From the NCBI GenBank assembly GCA_035535055.1, contig DATLQT010000107.1, forward strand, positions 1-45,000: a DNA stretch of 45,000 nt, read 5' to 3'. Both the position numbers and the translations under genes were made by a program. Each line of letters opens with the position of its first letter. Position 1 is the first letter of the stretch. This DNA is from UBA6019 sp035535055 (lineage in GTDB: Bacteria; Chloroflexota; Dormibacteria; Dormibacterales; Dormibacteraceae). The notes beneath the pieces are model-generated. The model searched no databases and was not told where the DNA came from. It saw nothing but the letters and a program-made list of their open reading frames with translations. Positions 40,476 to 45,000 of the stretch are shown here, piece by piece.

Positions 40476-41981
40476 TCACGGCACCGACAGAGCACCGGCA
40501 CCTCCTTCCGCCTCCTGCTGGGCGAACTCGCGCAGCGTCCGGCGATCCACCTTGCCCGGCCCGCTGAGCGGGATCTCGGGGAGAAGGCGCACCTCCTCGG
40601 GCCACTTGTAGCGGGCGAGCCCGCGCTCCCCCAGATGGGTCCGCAGCCGCTCCGCCAGCCCGGCGGGGTCGCCCCGCGGCACCACGAAGGCGACCGGGAC
40701 CTCGCCGAGGTCCGGGTGCGGGCGCCCAACCACGCAGGCGTCCATGACCTCGGGATGCGCGCGCAGGATCGACTCCACCTCATAGGGGTTGATGTTGGCG
40801 CCGCCCCGGATAACGATGTCCTTGGCCCTCCCCACCACGTGCAGGTAGCCTTCGGCATCGGTGAAGCCGAGGTCGCCCAGGTGCGCCCAGCCGTCCTCCG
40901 CGTAGGGGCCGCGGTCCTCGCCCCAGTAGCGCGGCTGCACGAGCGGCCCCGCCATGCAGATCTCCCCGGACTCGCCGGGGGGGACCTCGCCGCCGTCCGG
41001 GGCCAGGATCGCCCAGCGGGCCCGGTCGTGCGGCCTGCCCACCGTGGTCCAGCGCTTTCCCTGCGGGTCGGACGGGCCGGCCACCGCCAGCTGGCCCGCG
41101 TCCATCGAGCCATAAAAGATGCAGACCCTCGACCCGGTGAGGTTCTCCCAGCGCTCGGCCACCTCCGGCGGCATCGGGGCGCCCGCCACCGCCGTGGCCC
41201 GGATCCCGGCCAGCTCCCGCGGCTCGAAGGCGGGCGAGTTCAGCATCCTGATCACGTTGGTCGGGACCCCCACGAGCACGGTCGGCCGAGCGGCGCGGAT
41301 GACCTCCAGCGTCTGCTCGGCGTTCCAGCGCGCCGCCCCCGGCAGCACCAGCGTCGCCCCCCGGCGAAGGCAGTAGAGGCACATCCCCCCGATGCCCTGC
41401 GTCAGCGGCGTCATCGCCAGGACGCGATCTTCGGGGACGATGTCGAGTCGGGAGGTGAAGCCCTCGAACGTCACCTGCTTCAGCTCCGCGGTGAGGCCCG
41501 CCAGCTTGGGGAGCCCGGTGCTGCCAGAGGTGAGCGCCACCTCGACCACCCGCTCCGGCCGGGACGCGGCGGGCGGGGGCGGGGACGCCGCCGACTCGAA
41601 CAGGCGGTCGGCCGCGACCGCGAGTGCGGCCGCGGGCAGGGAGCCATCCTGCGAGATCACGGGCGCGGCGCCGGTGCGGCCGAGCGCGAAGTCGAGCTCG
41701 TGTTCGCCGAGGACGAGCGGCAGCGGCACGATCACGGCGCCTAGATAGGGGATGGCAGCCTCGAGAACCACGTACTGCCAGACATTGGGGAGCCTCACGC
41801 CCACCACCGACCCCTCGCCCACACCCTGCTGAGCCAGCCAGCCGGCGGCCTGGAGCACCAGCTCTCGCAGGCGGGCGAAGCTTAGCTCCCGACCGTCCTG
41901 CCAGACAGCGGGGGCCGCGGGCCGCGCCGCAGCGTTCGCCTCCAGGTAGCTGAACGGGAAGTAGGGCTCGGGCGCGGTCAT
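40476..41981 (-). CDS. AMP-dependent acyl-CoA synthetase/ligase
   Basis: This 501-residue member of the adenylate-forming superfamily has the P-loop TSGSTGLPK, an FYGSMDAG at the A5 position (the usual Glu after YGxT is Asp-like), GDLGFTDAEGYLHVVGRAKD, GGANINPYEVE and the C-terminal catalytic Lys in LSGPGKVDRR. It activates a carboxylic acid as acyl-AMP and then acyl-CoA. It is the first gene of a nine-gene operon that also carries amidase, crotonase, LLM protein, molybdenum hydroxylase and SDR, so its substrate is likely a catabolic acid, aromatic or alicyclic by inference. Confidence 0.92.
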   Translation of the reverse strand: MTAPEPYFPFSYLEANAAARPAAPAVWQDGRELSFARLRELVLQAAGWLAQQGVGEGSVVGVRLPNVWQYVVLEAAIPYLGAVIVPLPLVLGEHELDFALGRTGAAPVISQDGSLPAAALAVAADRLFESAASPPPPAASRPERVVEVALTSGSTGLPKLAGLTAELKQVTFEGFTSRLDIVPEDRVLAMTPLTQGIGGMCLYCLRRGATLVLPGAARWNAEQTLEVIRAARPTVLVGVPTNVIRMLNSPAFEPRELAGIRATAVAGAPMPPEVAERWENLTGSRVCIFYGSMDAGQLAVAGPSDPQGKRWTTVGRPHDRARWAILAPDGGEVPPGESGEICMAGPLVQPRYWGEDRGPYAEDGWAHLGDLGFTDAEGYLHVVGRAKDIVIRGGANINPYEVESILRAHPEVMDACVVGRPHPDLGEVPVAFVVPRGDPAGLAERLRTHLGERGLARYKWPEEVRLLPEIPLSGPGKVDRRTLREFAQQEAEGGAGALSVP

Positions 41982-42064
41982 CGGGCCGCGATCACCTTAG
42001 CGCCGTCGCGATCCCGGCGCGGCGAGAACGACTTCGGTTCGATTCGGCAGCGCAGGAGCCGGAC

Positions 42065-42126
42065 GCCGAGCGGCCCCGGCGGGCGACGGCACCTGACCCG
42101 CGCCTTGTGGTCGGGCGCCGCTCGGC
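42065..42126. repeat. 10-bp inverted repeat upstream of the ligase operon
   Basis: GCCGAGCGGC (42065-42074) and its exact reverse complement GCCGCTCGGC (42117-42126) are separated by 42 bp in the gap between the DUF1989 gene stop and the ligase start. It could be a looped regulatory site or a terminator stem of the DUF1989 gene, but the spacer is long and the DNA is GC-rich, so chance is possible. Confidence 0.3.
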
Positions 42127-42134
42127 TGAGGGCT

Positions 42135-42968
42135 TTACTCCGACCTGGTCTTTGCGGACCGGTCGTAGACCGACTTGATTTGCACGGGCTCGGGCGAGCT
42201 CCAGCCGCGCAGGAGGTCCGGGTCCACCCGGTAGACCTCGACGCCGAGCGGCCGGCAGTTCGCCACCGGGTCGGATCCCTCCTCGCCCCAGCCCCACTCC
42301 CTCAGGTCTCCGCTCGGACAGGCGGAGAGCGCGCAGAGGAGGTCCACCTCGGCGAGGAACTCGAAGTAGTCGCCCCTTCGGGCCGGGCTGGCCTCCATGA
42401 AGTAGATCTCGTGGACCGGATCGAGCCCGGTGACCTGGAAGACGTTCAGCACGTCGTGCACGTCCATCTCGGTGAGGTGGAAGGGCGCGATCGCCCGGGT
42501 GAGGTTGTTGTGGCAGGTGACGTCGTAATCGCGGTCGTCGAGGAGCTTGTAGAGGTAGGGGTCGCAGCGGCTCCCCAGGAGGTCGTGGCAGCGCCCGCCG
42601 TGCTCGGTGGGTTCGGTTGGGAGCGTGTCGCCGATGATCGTCGCCAGCGGGCGCAGGTAGGGCAGGGAGGACCAGAGCCGGTCGAAGGTGGACACGTGCG
42701 CCCCCTGCAGCTGGCGGGTTCGCGCCGCCCAGAAGCGCTCACGCGGGTTCTGCAGGTTCCAGAGGTTCAGGTCCCCGACCTGGGGTCCCTCGACAGCGAC
42801 CAGCCTGACCACGCTGCCCGCGGGGACGGCCCAGGCGTAGCCGCTGCGCGGCGGGATGACGTGCTCGTGGACCTTCTCCCTGCGGTCGGTCTCGGACGCG
42901 ATCCGGCGATAGAGCTCGCGGTCGAAGTCGAGCCGCCCGGGCGTGTCGGGGTCGCGATAGAGGTGCAC
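42135..42968 (-). CDS. DUF1989 (urea carboxylase-associated family) protein
   Basis: This 277-residue protein matches the DUF1989 / urea carboxylase-associated family: GSVVRLVAVEGPQVGDLNLWN, GGRCHDLLGSRCDPYLY, CHNNLTRAIAPF, HDVLNVFQ and DYFEFLAEVDLLCALSACPSGDL. Several His and Cys residues are conserved and probably bind metal. Family genes occur beside urea carboxylase and guanidine-related genes, but neither is seen here. The start is GTG 42968. It is divergent from a class III aminotransferase gene (126 bp apart) and precedes the ligase operon by 153 bp in the same direction. Function not established. Confidence 0.9.
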   Translation of the reverse strand: MHLYRDPDTPGRLDFDRELYRRIASETDRREKVHEHVIPPRSGYAWAVPAGSVVRLVAVEGPQVGDLNLWNLQNPRERFWAARTRQLQGAHVSTFDRLWSSLPYLRPLATIIGDTLPTEPTEHGGRCHDLLGSRCDPYLYKLLDDRDYDVTCHNNLTRAIAPFHLTEMDVHDVLNVFQVTGLDPVHEIYFMEASPARRGDYFEFLAEVDLLCALSACPSGDLREWGWGEEGSDPVANCRPLGVEVYRVDPDLLRGWSSPEPVQIKSVYDRSAKTRSE

Positions 42969-43094
42969 AGCTCACAGGATGCCACGCTCACGGCCCGGAG
43001 AGAGCCTCCTCGCCGCTGGCCGGCGACCTCCTGACCCTCGGGGACTTGCCCACGCCGTGCCTGCCCGGCGGTCCTATCCTGAGGAGCCGGCCCC

Positions 43095-44498
43095 GTGCGG
43101 GCCAAAGAGGAGGACACGAAACTGGACACGAAGGCGCTTGATCGCATTGAGGTGAGCCGGCTCAGCGAGCTGGACCGGACCCACTGGCTGCATCCGCAGG
43201 GCGACCTCGGGGACGCCCCGGGCAACAATCCGCAGGTGCTTTTCCAGAGTGGGAGGGGCGCCACGCTCGTCGATATCGAGGGCCGCTCCTATCTGGACGG
43301 CATGGCGGGCCTCTGGAACGTCAACGTGGGCTACGGCCGCGACGAACTGGCGGAGGCCGCCCGCGAGCAGATGCTGGTCCTGCCCTATGCCTCCGCCTAC
43401 GGCGGGTTCGGCAGCGCTCCCGCGGTCATGCTTGCGGCCCGGCTCGCGGAGCTGGCGCCGGGCGACCTGAACGTCACCTTCTTCGCAACGGGAGGCGCGG
43501 AGGCCAACGACACCGCCTACAAGATCGCGCGGCTCTACTGGAACCTGCGCGGTCACGAGCAGAAGGTCCAGATCGTGTCCCGCATGCGGGCATATCACGG
43601 CCTCACCTACGGCGCCCTGAGCGCCACCGGGCTGCCCACCTTCTGGCAGCGGGTCGGCCCGCTGGCGCCGGGCTTCCTGCACGCCCCCGCCCCTCACCCT
43701 TACCGCTACGAGGGGGAGGGTTCACCGGGCGAGGGCTACGCCCGCCAGCTCGAAAAGATGATCGAGGACGCCGGGCCGGAGACGGTCGCCGCGGTGGTGG
43801 CGGAGCCGGTCCAGGGTGCGGGCGGGGTGATCGTGCCGCCCTCCGACTACCTGCCCCGCGTGCGGGAGGTCTGCAACCGTCACGAGGTGCTCTTGATCGC
43901 GGACGAGGTGATCACCGGGTTCGGCCGCACCGGGCGCTGGTTCGCCACCGAGCACTACGGCGTCGCGCCGGACCTCTTGATCTTCGCGAAGGGCGTCACC
44001 AGCGGCTACCTGCCGCTCTCGGGCGTGATGATGACCTCCGAGGTCCACGAGACGCTGCGCTCGCTGCACGGCATGTTCCCCCATGGCTTCACCTACAGCG
44101 GCCATCCCACCTCCTGTGCCGTGGCGCTGCGGAACCTGCGCATCCTGGAGGAGGAGAAACTGGTCGAGCGGGCAGCCCACACGGGGCGGGTGCTGGCCGA
44201 GGCGCTGGAGGGGCTCCGCCGCCACGAGCTGGTGGGCGATGTCCGTTCGCTGGGCCTTCTGGGTGGCGTCGAGCTCGTGCGCGACCGCGAGACCAAGGCG
44301 TCCTTCGAGCCCTCGGTGGGGGTCGCTCGCCGGGTGGCTCTGGCGGCCCTCGAAGAGGGGGTCATCATCCGGGCGCTGTCGGGCGATGTGCTGGCTTTCT
44401 CACCGCCGCTCGTGATCACCGAAGAAGAGGTCCTTCGCGTCGTCGAGGTCGTCGGCAAGGCCATCGAGCGCGTCGCCGGGGAGCTGGCGGGTTCTTAG
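43095..44498 (+). CDS. class III PLP-dependent aminotransferase
   Basis: This 467-residue aminotransferase of the class III (omega-amino acid/beta-alanine:pyruvate) family has Asp270 in IADEVITGFGRTG (binds the PLP ring nitrogen), the Schiff-base Lys299 in LIFAKGVTSGYLPLSG, FATGGAEANDTA (phosphate contacts) and the entrance motif RAYHGLTYGALSATG. It transfers an amine from an omega-amino acid or diamine to pyruvate or 2-oxoglutarate. The start is GTG 43095, after GAGGAG at 8-9 nt. It lies next to, and divergent from, the DUF1989 gene, fitting a general amine/nitrogen catabolic theme. Confidence 0.93.
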   Translation: MRAKEEDTKLDTKALDRIEVSRLSELDRTHWLHPQGDLGDAPGNNPQVLFQSGRGATLVDIEGRSYLDGMAGLWNVNVGYGRDELAEAAREQMLVLPYASAYGGFGSAPAVMLAARLAELAPGDLNVTFFATGGAEANDTAYKIARLYWNLRGHEQKVQIVSRMRAYHGLTYGALSATGLPTFWQRVGPLAPGFLHAPAPHPYRYEGEGSPGEGYARQLEKMIEDAGPETVAAVVAEPVQGAGGVIVPPSDYLPRVREVCNRHEVLLIADEVITGFGRTGRWFATEHYGVAPDLLIFAKGVTSGYLPLSGVMMTSEVHETLRSLHGMFPHGFTYSGHPTSCAVALRNLRILEEEKLVERAAHTGRVLAEALEGLRRHELVGDVRSLGLLGGVELVRDRETKASFEPSVGVARRVALAALEEGVIIRALSGDVLAFSPPLVITEEEVLRVVEVVGKAIERVAGELAGS

Positions 44499-44551
44499 AA
44501 GGCCGCGGGAGAGCACACGGGTGGTCCGCCTGGACCCGGCTGCATCACGGC

Positions 44552-44652
44552 CACTTCGGCAGGCCCGAAGGAGGTCGCCACGGTGGCCCTTTTCCTTCGC
44601 CTCCGAGAAGGCGAGCTACCTGACGGCCACCCACATCACCGTCGAGCGCTAG
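44552..44652 (+). pseudogene. C-terminal remnant of an SDR gene
   Basis: The plus strand spells the last ~35 residues of an SDR over shifting frames: HFGRPE, then EVATVALFL, then ASEKASYLTATHITVE, ending in TAG at 44650-44652. This follows the family C-terminus (GRPEEVA...FLASD.AS..TG..I.VDGG). The frame changes at about 44570 and 44600 need single-base indels, and the final VDGG is lost. It lies between the aminotransferase gene and the partial glyoxalase-like gene. Confidence 0.6.
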
Positions 44653-44654
44653 CT

Positions 44655-45000
44655 ATGCCCGACTTCAGCCAGGCTGCGCGGGGACTCGAGCCGGCCACCG
44701 TGGTCGACCATGTCCTGCTTCCCGTCGGCGACCTCGAGGAGGCGGCCCACAAGGTCGAGGACCGCTACGGCCTCCAGGTCTTGCCGGGCGGCCGGCACCC
44801 CAACATCGGGACCGCGAACATGATCGTGCCGCTCGGGCTCCAGTACCTCGAGCTGATCGCGGTCGCCGACCCTGCCGAGGCGGCCGAATTCGGCCTGGGC
44901 CAGGCGGTGACACGGTGCGTCGCCGAGGGCAAGACCTTCGTCGCGTGGGCGCTCCGCACGCCGGACCTGGATGCCTTGCGCACCAAGCTGGAGCGAGCGG
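44655..45000 (+). CDS. glyoxalase-like (VOC) domain protein, 5' part
   Basis: From ATG 44655 the frame stays open to the window edge: MPDFSQAARGLEPATVVDHV, then LLPVGDLEEAAHKVEDRYGL, RHPNIGTANMIVPL, LQYLELIAVADPAEA. The His in VDHVL and Glu in LQYLELI fit a VOC/glyoxalase-like (Glyoxalase_3 type) metal site. It starts 3 bp after the SDR remnant stop. The rest of the gene lies beyond 45000, so length and function cannot be judged. Confidence 0.8.
   Translation, partial: MPDFSQAARGLEPATVVDHVLLPVGDLEEAAHKVEDRYGLQVLPGGRHPNIGTANMIVPLGLQYLELIAVADPAEAAEFGLGQAVTRCVAEGKTFVAWALRTPDLDALRTKLERA

Noticed and set aside
1..45000. CRISPR arrays, prophage or insertion sequences
   Set aside because: No regularly spaced repeats, transposase, integrase or phage structural genes were recognised; the only repeat pair is the 45-bp one near 11.8 and 13.4 kb.

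Overview
The window is a strongly GC-rich bacterial chromosome segment carrying about 40 protein genes, one tRNA, two decayed gene remnants and one pair of dispersed repeats. Several traits suggest an uncultured soil-type bacterium, perhaps Chloroflexota/Dormibacterota or Actinomycetota. These are the high GC, the many GTG and TTG starts at overlapping stop/start junctions, two molybdenum-hydroxylase systems, a luciferase-like flavin oxidoreductase of the F420-associated kind, and a great excess of acyl-CoA, SDR and amine-catabolic enzymes. No ribosomal or housekeeping marker is present, so the phylum is a guess.

Layout. 0-0.7 kb: tRNA-Arg(CCG) and a small XRE regulator. 0.9-2.5 kb (minus): acyl-CoA dehydrogenase coupled to a DUF1330 protein. 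2.7-6.1 kb (plus): SDR, enolase-superfamily dehydratase/racemase and a D-amino-acid-dehydrogenase-like flavoprotein. 6.2-7.6 kb (minus): SDR and a RidA-like protein. 7.7-11.7 kb (plus): acyl-CoA dehydrogenase, enoyl-CoA hydratase and a fused alpha/beta E1 2-oxoacid dehydrogenase, behind a promoter with a palindromic operator. 11.9-13.1 kb (minus): a sarcosine-oxidase-like flavoprotein lying between two copies of a ~45-bp repeat. 13.6-16.3 kb: divergent class V aminotransferase-fold enzyme and DapA-family aldolase. 16.4-23.1 kb (minus): a six-gene coupled operon with GntR regulator, FAD monooxygenase, molybdenum hydroxylase (medium, small and large subunits) and MFS transporter. 23.2 kb (plus): alpha/beta hydrolase. 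23.9-30.9 kb (minus): SDR, a 63-aa unknown protein, HyuA and HyuB (hydantoinase/oxoprolinase), an ectoine-synthase-like cupin and an adenine-deaminase-like amidohydrolase. 31-32.3 kb: a broken 3-hydroxyacyl-CoA dehydrogenase and a 2-keto-4-pentenoate-hydratase-like gene with a damaged 5' end. 32.4-42 kb (minus): a nine-gene tightly packed operon with AMP-dependent ligase, truncated alpha/beta hydrolase, amidase, crotonase, LLM oxidoreductase, a second molybdenum hydroxylase (small, large and medium subunits) and a BadH-like SDR lacking its catalytic Tyr. 42.1-45 kb: a DUF1989 protein, class III aminotransferase, an SDR C-terminal remnant and the start of a glyoxalase-like protein.

Taken together this reads as a catabolic island for nitrogen-containing and organic-acid compounds. 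Molybdenum hydroxylases and flavin enzymes would oxygenate substrates. Amidase, hydantoinase and deaminase would open C-N bonds. The ligase, acyl-CoA dehydrogenases, crotonases and SDRs would carry out beta-oxidation-like steps. The three most unusual parts are (1) the nine-gene operon at 32.4-42 kb, (2) the HyuAB plus orphan EctC-like plus adenine-deaminase-like operon, which could handle a cyclic amidine or lactam, and (3) the GntR-controlled molybdenum hydroxylase/monooxygenase/transporter operon. All substrate assignments are inference.
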